DNA from: Lanius collurio
Taxonomy: Eukaryota > Chordata > Aves > Passeriformes > Laniidae
Assembly (NCBI GenBank): GCA_020086605.1
Contig: JACBWW010000089.1
Span: forward strand, 509,766 to 573,765
DNA length: 64,000 bases
Direction: 5' to 3'
The notes under the pieces were generated by a model. The model saw nothing but the letters and a program-made list of their open reading frames with translations, had not been told where the DNA came from and searched no databases. This document shows, one piece after another, positions 12,207 through 24,351 of the stretch. Each line of letters begins with the position of its first letter. Position 1 is the first letter of the stretch. The position numbers were made by a program, and so were the translations under genes.

Positions 12207-13232
12207 AGTTGAGAAGTAACTTTGGAGCATTTTGTTCCCCTTTTTTGGAAGTGGGTGGGATGAGTTGAGCAGGTGAGGAACAGCTCAGCTGCAGGTCACA
12301 TTGCCTGAATTCCCATACAGAATTCCTTCTCCACAGTTAAAAAGGAGCCTTGACTGTGGAGTTCACACCTAGTGTGGACATCAGTCTTACAGTGCAGACT
12401 AGAGGTCATTGGAAACAGAGGCCAGGATTAACTTCTGTCTCCAGGCTGCCTGGGCAGTCGGGGAACCCGCTTCCATGCCCATCCCAAGTGCACAGTTTCA
12501 TTGCAAATATAATTACTCCAGTCTCTTAATCCTCACCATATTAACTTTGTATTTTTAGAAGCTCTGTAATCTTGCACGTTAATGCCTTGATGGATCGTCA
12601 GCATTAAGTCTTGTGCGTAAAGCGCGGATGAGTAACAGCTGACAAATGGGATGGTTTGGGTGCATTGCAGACTTACCCATTTTATTGTTTTGTGTTTTGT
12701 GGATAAAAATAGAATATTCTTGAGTGCTTCAAGATATTTGACTGACACCTGCCACAAGAAAGGGGAGACTTCTTACTTTTCCCCAGCTGTCTGGCTTCAC
12801 TGTGGTTATCGCTGTGAGCGACTGTGGTCTGATCTAAAATGCACTTCTATGACTCAACATTTTTCAAAATTACTGGCTGGAGACCAACAAAAACCCTGTG
12901 GGTACTCACAGTGCCCACAGAGGGAACTTGGGGCTTGAGCTTTTGCAACCTTGACTTCCCTCTGCCAATGTCCAGGGTCGTTCTTCAAGGACCAGAAGCT
13001 TTGTGGAATGATTCTCAAATTTCACTGCAATGAGGGAGCTTTGTATTTAAATGGGGAGGTTATTTCTCCTCCAGAGAGTAAATCTTACTGCTTTTTAAAA
13101 TTATAAGTAATGGTGAAGTCTGTTGTTAGAATTTCAGTTTGGGGTGTTTTAAATACGCACAAATCTTCAAGTATAGGATGGAACTTCTTTCAGTCAAACT
13201 GGTTTTAACCAATTTATTTATTTCTGTTCTAG

Positions 13233-13302
13233 GAACCAATTAAGTCCCGGGCACCACAGCTTCATTTAGAATACAGATTTTATAAACAACTTGGAAGTGC
13301 AG
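13233..13302 (+). CDS. CSNK1G1: CSNK1G1 coding exon 3 (residues 74-96 plus first base of 97)
   Basis: A 70-nt exon encoding EPIKSRAPQLHLEYRFYKQL and then GSA. It carries the helix-C region with E86, the likely salt-bridge partner of K72. Acceptor TTCTAG, donor GCAG|GTGAGT. The last codon is split after base one and becomes GCT (Ala97) when joined to the next exon. Confidence 0.95.
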
Positions 13303-14078
13303 GTGAGTAAACCTACCTTAAGCTTATCACTGGATCAGCCAAAGGTGGAATTTTTTTATACATTTTTTTCTGGCAGTCTCTGATTTCCCTGATACAGAGC
13401 TTGAGTTGTGTCTAATAGTGTTTGGGTTTTTCTTCCCTGAATTTATGGTTGTTTTTTAAACCTGAGGAGCCTTGTAGCACGTGCTGTTTCCCATGCCAAG
13501 GATTATCCTCAGCAATTACTGCCAGCTGTGGCAAGGTGGTGTCTGTGAAAACAAAACTTTCCACAGCCTCTTGTAGGGTGTTCCACTGCTCAAGGAAGTC
13601 TCTGTGAAGCAACAACCTTCTCTGCTCCTCCTGTGCCTTGATCATGTATTGACTTTGAGTTTTGACAAGTTTCTTACATTACTGCAGTTTTTTTACACTT
13701 CTGATTTTACTTTTTCTGCTTTTGCTGAATGGACCCTGCTTCCACTTGCAGAGGATGTCTGATGGACACCCAGAAACACTTTGGTAATAATATATTACCA
13801 AAATACTAAGTTGAACTTCTTGCTGGAGTTCTGTTGGTTCTTGTGATTTCTGGGATACCCCAGCCCACATGTCTTGTGACACATGAATGAATCCCAGTCT
13901 GCTTTTTCTACACCACTTGGCTTCCTTCCACTCTTTAAAGATGTTATTAAGGAATTATAAAACTGATCAAAATTTGAAGGAATGGCTTTATTTTGGTTAG
14001 ATTAAATATTTTTAGGTTTTCTCCTGTTCCTAAAGAATTTAAGCTTTTCATCCTGTAATACTTAACCACTCAGAGCAT

Positions 14079-14300
14079 TCATGGAATCATGGAATGTTTT
14101 GGGTTAGAAGGACCTTAAAGCTCATCTCATTTCATCCCCTGCCATGGGCAGGGACACCTTCCACTGTCCCAGGGTGCTCCAAGCCCCATCCAACCTGGTC
14201 TTGGACACTGCCAGGGATCCAGGGGCAGCCACAGCTGCTCTGGGCACCCTGTGCCAGGGCCTCCCCACCCTCACAGGGAGGAATTCCTTCCTAGTCTCTA
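14079..14300 (-). mobile_element. CR1 LINE 3' fragment
   Basis: Antisense: GGAATCATGGAATGTTTTGG, then CCCTGCCATGGGCAGGGAC and CCAGGGATCCAGGGGCAGCC. Confidence 0.87.
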
Positions 14301-14974
14301 ATTTACTGTCCTGGAGCATTTGTTGAGGGACTGTTGAGAAGCCACCTGAACAACCTGACTCTGTTTCTCTCTCTGTGTGGTCCCACGGGTGCTGCACACC
14401 CAGCTCTGATGAGCTGTTGGATGCCATTAGAAGCTCTTGTGCTGCAGTTTTGCTAAAACAATTGGAAATCGGCCAAGACTCGAGTGGAGGATGTGAACTA
14501 CAGTTCTGGTCTCACCATGAAACCTGGAATCTGAACAAAACAAATTTTGGTGGAGTCAGCCTGCCAGGAGCAGGGAGGCTTGACTTGGTGCCTGCACCAG
14601 CAATTAGGGGAAGAGTGTCTGGCTGGGAAAACAGATCGGGGCTAAGTAAGTGCCAGCTTTGGGGAAATAGAGGGGTCTGTTCTCAGTGATGTTGCTAGTG
14701 CCAGGCTCCCCTCAACAGTCCTCACTCTGAAACTGCTCGAACAGCCAGGCTTGAACTTCCAGTAGGGATGTCTGGTTACTTGGAATTGTCGTACGCTTGC
14801 CAAACGAAGACTGGAGGTGTCCGAACTCATGGTGTGCATGACTCAGAGAGAAGAACAGTAGCGTTGCGTGTGACATTCTGCTCAATAAATTAGCCAGTTA
14901 ATCCTGCCAAATGACGTGGCTGGCTGAAGCTCCCACCGTTAGCTGAAGGAGGGAGAGCAGAGGGAGCCTGGCAG

Positions 14975-15045
14975 TGACACCGCGGGAGCCGCCTCATCCC
15001 CTCGGCAGCGCAGCGGCCGCGTTCAACTGCGTGTGCAGCCAGATG
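14975..15045. other. Short CpG-dense patch in intron c3
   Basis: About ten CpGs in roughly 70 bases (CCGCGG, GGCCGCG and neighbours) in otherwise CpG-poor intron. A TGACGTGG CRE-like site lies just upstream at about 14912. There is no repeat signature. Confidence 0.5.
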
Positions 15046-17149
15046 GTCCCAGTGAGCTCTGACACGTCAAAATTGTCATCACCTGCAGCTTTGGAAGAAA
15101 AATGGGGTTTTTTTTCCTAATGAGAAGAGTTTTAATGGTGATTTCCTTCTTGGATGTTCAGAATAAACATTTTTAAATGTGTTACTCTTGGGTAGTAGTC
15201 AGAGGAAAACTTAGGCTGCAAGAGAGCGACCTACTTGGCCAGTGCTTGTAGGATGTATTTGTGTATCAATTACCTGCTTCACTTGTCATCATCAAAAACT
15301 AGTGAAAATAGTATTTTTTTCCTTTTTCTAAGCTATTTAGTCAAGTTTTGCATTTCCCTTGGTGCAGTTGGACAGAGCAAATAGCCCAGTAATTCAGAAG
15401 CTGAATCCTGAGATGAGCTTCCATGTGAGATGTTTCCACATGAACAGAGGATGTGATAACTGCCTCTTCCTTTAGCAGTGACTCTGGCTCCCTGTGCCAT
15501 CAGCTTCGATGTTCCAAGACTTTATGACAGGGCGCCGAAGTGTCATCTGTTCCCTCCCAGCAGCACCAGTCTCTCTGCCTGCCACGTGGCTCGGATGAGG
15601 ACCCCTAGTCACCTTGGATTAGCCAAGGAGCAGACTGGATTTCATGTGTCTCAGACATCCTAAGATGCTTCACACTAGATTAAGTGGTGGAGCAAGGAGA
15701 AGTTTGTCAAAGGGAACTGAACTGTAGGAATGTGGCTTTTCTTGGTGCTTCTCAGAACAGCTCAATACTGGTGGATGGATCCAGTGGATTCAGAGAAAGT
15801 CCTGGGTCAGGAGTAACCAATTAACAGATGTCTCTGATGTGCTGCTTTGGATATTTGATGCTGTCTCTGATGTTTTAGTGCCTCCCTGTTTTAGGGAAAC
15901 TAACAGCTGCCCTGTAATTCCCTTCCTCTTCCTCTAACTGGAGGAATGTTTGTGCATAGAAACAGATTTTCATGATTCTTCCTTGAACTTTTCTCCCTCA
16001 GAAGTCAAGCGAGGCCCTGCTGCACAGTGACCATCTGCTGGCTTCTTCTTTCTTGCTGTGGAATTAAATATTTAATAACCTAAAATAGTGTCTGAGTGCT
16101 TTACCTTCGTGTGAGCAGCAAAACAAAACAGCAAAGCACGGGCACGGAGTCAGAGACCTGATGGTCAGTCCGTAGGGTGTCTCAGGAAAGGGCATCTTTC
16201 TTTTAGGAGATGTAATTCCTTCAGGTTTTAGGTGTCTGGGTATGATCCATTTGCTCACCAAGGTAATTGAAGTAGTTTTAACAATCTCTGTGCAAACTAT
16301 TTGCGTTGCTCTCATCAGTCCTCTAACGGCAGTGTTGTACTGAAGCATTTCATGATTGTTCTTTGTCCTAAAATCCACAGGAGCTTGCACCAGCATCCTG
16401 ACTGGAGTCGTCCTGGGCTATGCCCAGGGTCTCACTTTAGTGGTGGTGGCACGGTCAGTCCTGGTGGCAGCACCTACCTGAGCATGAACATGAGTAGCAC
16501 AGTCCAAGTGTGGCAGTTGTTCCCCAAAATTAGTCTCTTGCTCCATGACCCTCCTTGAGGACCGGCTGTTCCAGGTGTTCCCTCCTCCCCAAGGCTGGTT
16601 CCTCAGCTCCTTGATCTGAGGCTTTGTACAGCTGCTTGAATCCGCTGCTTCCATACCTGGGGGAGAAGAGGAGCTCCCCCTCCGACTTGACCTGATGCTT
16701 CTGCATCTCCAGGTGCTGTCAGAAGCAGTTCAAGTCTCCGACATGTTTCCAGTATTGGATAAGTCACTTGAACATGTCATTTGTCCCCTGTACCTGAAGT
16801 TTGTGGAATAAACTGAGTTACTTGTCCATGGTCAAACAGACTGCTCCTGGCTCCTAGAATGGTTTTGCTTCCTGGGCAGTTACCAAAGGACAAAGCTTTG
16901 ACTTTGCTTGAACTGCCCCCTGCTCACCCAGCAGCATCCCAGAACCCTCCAGCTTGGTTTGGGATGAATAAAAGCAACTGCTTTTCCCATGGCTTGCAGG
17001 AGTCCTGCAGCAGCTGGGTCCTGCTCGTGGCACACCAAGGTCTCAATTATTTCATTGGCTCTGTCCTGTGGGCTCTGTTTGCTTGTGGATAACAGGAATG
17101 GTCTTTTTGTTTTAAGGCTGATTCCAGATTAGAAAAATCTAATCTTCTC

Positions 17150-17577
17150 TTCAGGAGCTGCTGGAACAAGTCCAGAGGAGGTCATGGAGATGCTCCAAGG
17201 CCTGGAGCCAGGCTGGGAGAGCTGGGGGTGTTCACCTGGAGAGGAGAAGGCTCCAGGGAGAGCTCAGAGCCCCTTGCAGGGCCTGAAGGGGCTCCAGGAG
17301 AGCTGGAGAGGGACTGGGGACGAGGCATGGAGGGACAGGACAAGGGGGAATAGTTTCCCACTGCCATAGGGCAGGGACAGATGGGATATTGGGAAGGAGT
17401 TCTTGGCAGTGAGGGTGGTGAGGCCCTGGCACAGGGTGCCCCATTCCTAGAAGTGTCGAAGGCCAGATTGGATGTGGCTTGGAGCAGCCTGGTCTAGTGA
17501 AAGGTGTCCCTGCCCATGGCAGGGGGTGAAGTGAGGTGGGCTTTAAGGTCCCTTCCAACCCAAACCATTCTGGGATT
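17150..17577 (+). mobile_element. CR1 LINE 3' fragment
   Basis: Sense copy from GAGCTGCTGGAACAAGTCC to CCCTTCCAACCCAAACC and ATTCTGGG. Confidence 0.87.
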
Positions 17578-18883
17578 TGTTACCACATTTCAAAGTACCT
17601 CTGGCATCTCTCCCTGCTGAGGCCTTCCCTGTAAGCATCACCTTTGGAAGGTAAAATGGAGCACTGTGTGCTTCCGAGTTTCTTTTGGCTGCATGGAGCT
17701 GATGCTCAAGTTTCCCCATAGTGACAGCTTCTGCCTGTGCACATCGTGTGCAGAAGTCATGCATTTTTGATTCAGTAGTAGTTTATTTTTGTATCAGCTG
17801 GCAAATGAGTCACACCTTCCCCCACCGTTCGCAGTCCCACCTTGGCACATGTGAATCATTTGGACACGTGTCACCGCGCCTTGAGTTCTGTGCTGTGCCT
17901 CTGTAGCCAATGGTCATCCCCAGCACAGGCAGGTGACACTGGCAAGTGGATGTTGGACGTCATGAGCCTCCACAGTGGCGTAGTGGGGAGCAGAAGAGGA
18001 GTCTGATGTGCTGGAGAATCCCAGGAAACCAAGATCTCTGCTGTCCCCAGCCCACGCAGTGGATGAGTCACAGTGTAGGAGCAGAATGTTCTGAGTCAGG
18101 GAGGGCTATGTCAGTACATATAGAATATTGACGGATTCTCTGGTTTTGTTTTAATTCCTGCTCTGTAAACAAGTTCACCTCTAATGAAGTATGGAGTCTG
18201 TGTGTTTACTTTGTGACCTCTCTGTGTTGCACAACTCACCAGAGTGAAGCAGTCTGTTTACTTGTCGGGAGGTAGGACCGAGGGAAATGAAGGTGGTATA
18301 AATAACTGAGCCTTTGCATAGTCTAGTCAATATTTGCATATATATTCCTCAGTGAGGCTGAGCTGTCTGCTATCCGTGCTGCCTATGGAGTTCTCCTGTT
18401 GGGATTGCCTGTGTTGAGCATGTCTTTCTGTGTTGCTCTTGCTTTACCCACACACACTTTGTATGTATCGCTGTGCTTCATGAAGACATTCTTTCCATGC
18501 CAGTTGCACAATACTGTCATTCACACGGCAATTATGGGGCATTTTGGTAAAGCTCGTTACAGGATGGATGTAAACAAGTCGCCTTGGTGGAGCTGCCAGC
18601 ACCACGATTTCACAGGGAGGTCGTTGTGCACATCACTCTTCCCCAAGGGAGCGGGAGTGACTCGAGGCTATGTGAGGGAGGGTTAGTGCAACAGGTCCCC
18701 ACCCTTGTTTAATTAAGAAGTGTGAACATATCCATTAACCGTGGCCACAGTGACTTTAATCTTCAGAATTCCCACTTGTATTTGCCACCTGGATAGAAAC
18801 TGCTGTGGCCAGGAGCTGAGCCAGGTCACTCCTCAGCAGGGGGCTGCTTTGGCAGGGGGATGGAGCTGCTGGATGGGGATGAT

Positions 18884-19040
18884 CATAAAATCATAGAGTG
18901 ATTTGGGTTGGAAGAGACCTTGGAGCCCACCTTGTGGCCATCTGGGCAGGGACACCTTCCCACTAGACTGGCTTGCTCAGAGCTCTGTCCAACCTCTCCT
19001 TGAACACTTCCAGGGATTTCCCTTCTGCACCTCAAAGTGG
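18884..19040 (-). mobile_element. CR1 LINE 3' fragment
   Basis: Antisense: ATAAAATCATAGAGTGATTT then GGTTGGAAGAGACCTTGGAG. Confidence 0.85.
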
Positions 19041-19438
19041 GTTTGGAATGGTGTGGAGCAACACGTGGCTGTCACCTGAGGTATTTTGTGTCCTGCATAT
19101 TGTATGGAAGGGTTTGTTCGTACCTCTTACACTTCAATGCTCCGCATAAGCACTGCAGCCTCCTCCTTTGAAATACTGGAAATATTTTAGATTGTCAGTA
19201 TTCAGTGACTCTAAGTATTTAATAAATGACTCATCTGTGCAAGGTGATACAAAACTGACATCCATTTACAAAGGAAACAACTTTGGGACACATCTCATGT
19301 CAGTCATTCTCTACCTCAGATGCCTTCAATAGATCTGAAGGTTTTAAGATGTTGGGTTAATTTTCTACCAGCAAGGAAAAACTTCTTCATTCTCAAATCC
19401 TGCACAGAAATGTGCCCTTGGCCATAGGTAGGAGATGC

Positions 19439-19442
19439 TCAG
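19439..19442 (+). repeat. Target-site duplication TCAG, left copy
   Basis: Abuts the TG start of the LTR and matches 21161-21164 exactly. Confidence 0.75.
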
Positions 19443-19839
19443 TGTAATGGTTTAGAATAGTTTGGGTTCTTAGTTAGAGGGCTCTATCAGCCACGGAAGT
19501 GATTCTCTTGCAAAGAGGTGCTTACAGCTTCCTCTAGACCCGACAGAACCTATCAACTGGCTAGTTTGAATGTTGGCAACTTTTTTAAGAAGCGTGACAC
19601 GCCTCTTTTAAATCCACATTTAAAAAATGAACAAAGCCCGGGAAAGCTCTCTTGTTTCCGGCTTTTGGACAGGTAACTGGGCAGCCCGCGGCGCATCCCA
19701 GCCCGGGCGGTCGCGGTGCAGCTCGGCTGAGACCTCAACCGCTTCTGCTTGCGGGACACCCGGCACAGTCGCTCAGTGCGGGCCGGGCCGGCCGGGAGAC
19801 AGCCACCCCGGAGCCGCACAGCCGTGTTCCATCCACGGC

Positions 19840-20290
19840 CTTGCTCCGTGCGGGCCGGCCCCCACAGCCTGTGCAGGCCGGACCCCACAGCCCTGCTCCG
19901 TGCGGGCCGGCCCCCACAGCCCTGCTCCGTGCGGGTTTGCCCCCACAGCCCCGCTCCGTGCCGGCAGCCCCCACAGCCTGTGCAGGCCGGCTCCCACAGC
20001 CCCGCTCCGTGCGGGCCGGTCCCCACAGCCTGTGCAGGCCGGCTCCCACAGCCCCGCTCCGTGCGGGCCGGCCCCCACAGCCTGTGCAGGCCGGACCCCA
20101 CAGCCCCGCTCCGTGCGGGTTTGTCCCCACAGCCTGTGCAGGCCGGCTCCCACAGCCCCGCTCCGTGCGGGTTTGCCCCCACAGCCCCGCTCCGTGCCGG
20201 CAGCCCCCACAGCCCCGCTCCGTGCGGGTTTGCCCCCACAGCCCCGCTCCGTGCCGGCAGCCCCCACAGCCCCGCTCCATGCGGGCGTCC
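19840..20290. repeat. GC-rich minisatellite of two alternating unit types inside the LTR
   Basis: About 16 units begin CCCACAGCC. Type A (about 28 bp) contains CCCGC-TCCGT-GCGGG, a perfect 5-bp stem. Type B (about 23 bp) contains GCCTG-TG-CAGGC, also a perfect 5-bp stem. B units sit at positions 1, 5, 7, 9 and 11. Some A units have the right stem arm changed to GCCGGC. All frames are open by composition, so the long frames here are not genes. Confidence 0.88.
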
Positions 20291-20349
20291 CCGCGGTGCT
20301 GTGGCGATGGACAATGGTCAGAGTACCCGTTGTAATTTCATGAGAGCAT

Positions 20350-20364
20350 GGGGGGGGGGGGGGG
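20350..20364 (+). repeat. 15-G homopolymer left of the assembly gap
   Basis: An uninterrupted run of G, 19 bases before the Ns. Confidence 0.9.
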
Positions 20365-20383
20365 TCCGTGGGCTTGGACGTGA

Positions 20384-20464
20384 NNNNNNNNNNNNNNNNN
20401 NNNNNNNNNNNNNNNNNNNNNNNNNNNNNNNNNNNNNNNNNNNNNNNNNNNNNNNNNNNNNNNN
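20384..20464. other. Assembly gap (81 N)
   Basis: A run of N inside the LTR, abutting a 25-G homopolymer. The sequence could not be resolved. Confidence 0.99.
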
Positions 20465-20489
20465 GGGGGGGGGGGGGGGGGGGGGGGGG
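20465..20489 (+). repeat. 25-G homopolymer right of the assembly gap
   Basis: An uninterrupted run of G directly adjoining the Ns. It may be a sequencing artefact or a real poly-G/G-quadruplex tract. Confidence 0.9.
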
Positions 20490-21048
20490 AGTAGAGCGTT
20501 CAAACTGCAATTGTGAGCAAAGGTACCTGTGCTGAGATAAGCAAATGTTGAAGTAGCTGTGATTTGATGAGAAGCTTGAACAGAGAGATGAAAGTGATGA
20601 AGACCCTTGCTCCCAGAGAAGACCTATGTTCCTAGAGGTGAAGATGCTCCCAGAGATAGGTGAAGGGAACCTTTGCTTCTGAACAGCTCATCCTTAAACT
20701 GGTACCCCATTGGCTAAACACTGAACCCTCAAAAGCAGTTGTGGGGAAAGCTGTAATTTGAGGGAAGGGACTTTCACATGCGAGCAGAGAACCAACCTGG
20801 GCAGCTGTCTCGCTGTGACATTGAAGCCATGAGAGAACTGTTTCTTGTGGAGATGTCTCCATAGCATGAGCAAGAGAGACTCTTCTCCCTAAGTGAACTG
20901 AAAAGGAGATTATTATAGAGGTGGTAAACTGACTGAAAATCTCAAGGGTTGTCTTTTTACGTTGTCAGTGGGAGAAGGGAGAAAGGTGAGGGGAAGAGAA
21001 GTTTCTGAAGGTTTAGTCTGATTTTTTTTTCTTTCTTTTAGGTCTGTT

Positions 21049-21054
21049 AATAAA
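21049..21054 (+). terminator. LTR polyadenylation signal AATAAA
   Basis: A canonical hexamer in sense orientation inside the LTR. It is preceded by a strong pyrimidine tract ending in TTTTAG (21032-21041) and followed by GT-rich sequence. Confidence 0.6.
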
Positions 21055-21160
21055 CTTCTTTATAGTCTTTTGAGTTTTGTGCCTGCTTTGCTTTCTCCTA
21101 ATTCTTGTCTCACAGAAGCAAAATAAGTAAGTAATGGATATTTTGAACCAAACCACTACA

Positions 21161-21164
21161 TCAG
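21161..21164 (+). repeat. Target-site duplication TCAG, right copy
   Basis: Abuts the CA end of the LTR and matches 19439-19442 exactly. Confidence 0.75.
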
Positions 21165-22059
21165 CAATGGACAGTTTCATTCTCCTGAAAATGTGTTTTT
21201 TAGGCACAAAGTGGAGACCCTCACACTGAGCTGCATCTTAAGGAATGATGATCAGCAGCTTCATTGTAAAGTCAGGAGCTTGAACTTGAGGGATCCCAGT
21301 CTTCCAAGCTTATGAATTGCAAAATGAAATGTAGTGGATTACTGTAAAGTGCTCAGTTAGACCCTGCTGCTTTCAGAGCTGGCTTGCTGTTGATCTCCAG
21401 AGAAGTATATTTTACTGTTTAAAAATGCTTGGCTTTTTTTTCACATGGCCATTCCGTTGTTAGGAAGGGCTTCCTGAATGTGCACCTTTCAGCATCTCAG
21501 CATCAGAAGTTTTGACTTCCTTGGGCTAAATTTAGGTTTTGTCAATTGGAAGCTATCAGGTGCTTTTAAAGCAAGGCCATTAATATTTGAATATGAGATT
21601 GAGGCAGTTTCCTTTTTATATTCTGAAAAGTCCTGATCCATCTCCTACTCTTCCGGTATTCGTGGCAGTAATCACAAATCAAACACCAGTGACTCCAGGC
21701 AGCGCGTGGAGGGGAACAGCAGGATGCTGGGAAGCTGGAAATGCCTTTCCTGCAGACACTTTTCCTTGGAGCCTGTCATGGCCATAAACCTGTAGCAACT
21801 GGACTCGTCCAAGTCCTCCCAGATGCCTCACTGGGCTGTCCTTGTGGTCAGCAATGTCCGCTGGGAGCAGGCTGTGGGCTGTGGGATGCACTGCTGCTCT
21901 GAGGATCCAGCACGGCTCAAGGAGAGGGACAGACGGGAAGGTCTCTGTGCTGCTTCTGGTACTTTCTAGCAAACCTGGAGCTGAAATATCTCCTGCTGGC
22001 TATCGGCCCAGGCTGTGCTTGGAAACTGGAGTGCCTCAGCCGTCGGAGTGGGGAGGTGA

Positions 22060-22205
22060 AGACCACAGAACCACACACTGGTTTGGGTTGGGAGGGACCT
22101 TAATGCTCATCTCATTCTACCCCCCTGCCATGGGCAGGGACACCTTCCACTAGCCCAGGTTGCTCCAAGCCCTGTCCAACCTGGACTTGAATACTTCCAG
22201 TGATG
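22060..22205 (-). mobile_element. CR1 LINE 3' fragment
   Basis: Antisense: CACAGAACCACACACTGG, TTTGGGTTGGGAGGGACC, CCTGCCATGGGCAGGGAC. Confidence 0.85.
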
Positions 22206-23929
22206 GGGAGTCCATATGATACGTGATGTTGGAAGATAAATTTTGGAGTTTATATTTACATTGAATGAAAAACCCAGTTTGGCAATGAGGGCCAGGATAA
22301 TTAATAAGGATGTAGGAGCTGGTTGGCTGTTCTGCTTGTTCCTCTTTCCTACCCCTTCTATGAACATTCTTCAAGCCATGGGGATGCTGCACTTAGAAAC
22401 TAATTGAGGTCTAAAGCTATAAAATCAGTTTTCAGGGGGCTGCTGTGTCAGGTGCTGAGCACTGCCTTGATCCAAACAAAGCTCTTTCCCCTTTGGAAGG
22501 TGGGTGCCTGATTTAGTGGGATCCCTTCCAACACAGCAGAGGCATCCTGCACACACTGGATGTTTTTAAGGTGAAACACTGAGCTGTGCCAGGGAGGTTT
22601 GACACCAGTGAAGTCCTGGGATGGAGAGCTGCCCACCTCCCTGACCGGCTCTCCAGTGGGTTTGGAATTTGTATTTTGGAGCTGTACCCTGCCTGCTATT
22701 GAAAAACCTCCTCCCATTGCTAGAAGATAAGCCACAGGCTCTGCCCCTGAGTCAGGCTGGAGTTCTGAAATTCTGTACTAATTTTTCTGTCTGAAAGTGG
22801 CAGTTTTCCCTTTAAAATTCCATTCCTTCCCGCTCCTCAGCTCTCTTAAGGTGAAACAGAGATGATATCTGGAGGTAGGATCTGATTTAGCGCCTCTGAA
22901 CTTCTGTTTGGCAGCAGGTTCTCCTGCGATAAGAAGAAGTAGGAGGTTTTCCCTCAGGCTGGAAGGACCGTGTGGGTAACACTTTCCTACTCGTGAAAAA
23001 CCCCTTTTCCCTCTAATCCTACAGTAGTGATGGGACAGATGGTTGCCAGTCTCTTGGCTTGTTGTGGAGAGTTTACATGCCTTTGAGCCTCATCCTTTGC
23101 TTTCTAGTTTGATGCCACTGCAGGGGCAAACCTGCAAAAATCCATCCTCCCAGTGGGACCAGTATGGGTACTGGGACCCAAGCAGCACCCACAGCTTTGC
23201 AGGCAGATCCCAGCACTGCTGTGGGATCACACATAGGGCTGTGCTGCCAGAAATGGCACCAGATTGTCCCCCCACAGTCTGGTGGGAATCTGGCCTTCAA
23301 CTGCCTGAGCAAGGCCAAGCATCATCTTCCTCCTGAGTACCCAAAGGTACGTGTCCAATACCACTGTCTGCTTTGTCCAGCTGGATCTGACCCACTAATC
23401 TGCCATCCCAGTTAAAAATGCTGTTGGATCCAGGACGAATCCTGCCTGGTATTTGCCAGTTTTGCCTTACGTGGCTGTGCCATCCTGGTGAGAGTGACTG
23501 TGGCCAGGGCTCAGTGGCGTGGCTTTCAGACCCGCCCTGCATTGTCATCGTGGCTGAGGAGGAGGCAGGGAAAAGCTCTGCCTCCAGCCACCAGTCTCCA
23601 ATGGAGACAAGCTGAGGAAGGTAGGGGGCCCTCCAGGAACTGGTGTGATCAAACTGAAATGGTTCTCTGGGCAGCAGAGGAAAAATTCACCACAAGCAGT
23701 CTGGTTTTGCTCCTTTCGTGGCATTTTTCATATGCCTAGAAGTAACCTCTTCCCTGGCATTGCTTCTGGAGTTAAATTTGGGGGCTGCTGAGCAACCAAG
23801 AACTTCTGTTGTTGATTTTTCCTAAGATTATACCTGTAATGTCATTAACACACATCACTTCATGTGCATGATGTGTTCCTGAGGAGCAGTTCGGATGTCT
23901 GCCACCTGTGACCAGGAATGCCACCTGAG

Positions 23930-24180
23930 GGAATGGCTGGAGCTGTGTTAGGGAGGTTTAGGCTGGATATTGGGAAAAGGTTCTCCCCCCAGAGGGTGCT
24001 GGGCACTGCCCAGGCTCCCCAGGGAATGGGCACAGGCCCAAGGCTGCCAGAGCTCCAGGAATGTTTGGACACCGCTCCCAGGGACAGGGTGGGATTGTTG
24101 GGGTGTCTGTGCAGGGACAGAAATCGGACTCATTGGTCCTTGTAAGTCCTTTCCAGCTCAGGATATTCCATGATTCTGTG
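23930..24180 (+). mobile_element. CR1 LINE 3' fragment
   Basis: Sense: GGAGGTTTAGGCTGGATATT to CAGGATATTCCATGATTCTG. Confidence 0.87.
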
Positions 24181-24351
24181 AACTTATTTTCAAAAGAAAA
24201 GAAAATTACCAAGAACCTGTGATTTCATCTCAACTTCTCTGTTACCTGTTTCAAATGAAATTGCTCAAACCTGCCACTTAACTCCCTCTCAGCAAGTAGG
24301 GCTGAGGAATTGCACAGCAAAGGGAAACTGATCAGAAACAATTTCTCCTTG

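Larger units (their letters stand above)
9196..13232 (+). other. CSNK1G1: Intron c2 (4.0 kb)
   Basis: Holds CR1 fragments at 10281-10546 and 12158-12206. I see nothing else recognisable. It ends with a good polypyrimidine tract and TTCTAG before the next exon. Confidence 0.8.
19443..21160 (+). mobile_element. Solo LTR of an endogenous retrovirus (class I-like), sense to the gene
   Basis: The element starts TGTAATGGTTT and ends AAACCACTACA, an inverted terminal pair with one mismatch and the TG...CA ends of retroviral LTRs. It is flanked by a perfect 4-bp direct repeat TCAG (19439-19442 and 21161-21164), the duplication size typical of gammaretrovirus-like elements. An AATAAA at 21049 lies about 110 bases before the 3' end, fixing + orientation. 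There are no gag, pol or env frames, so it is a solo LTR. The U3-like part holds a GC-rich minisatellite and an 81-N gap, so the true length is unknown. Confidence 0.82.

Noticed and set aside
19553..20516. Several 180-255 residue open frames on both strands
   Set aside because: They are translations of the GC-rich minisatellite and the N gap. All six frames are open because the repeat lacks A/T-rich stops, and the sequence lies inside an LTR.
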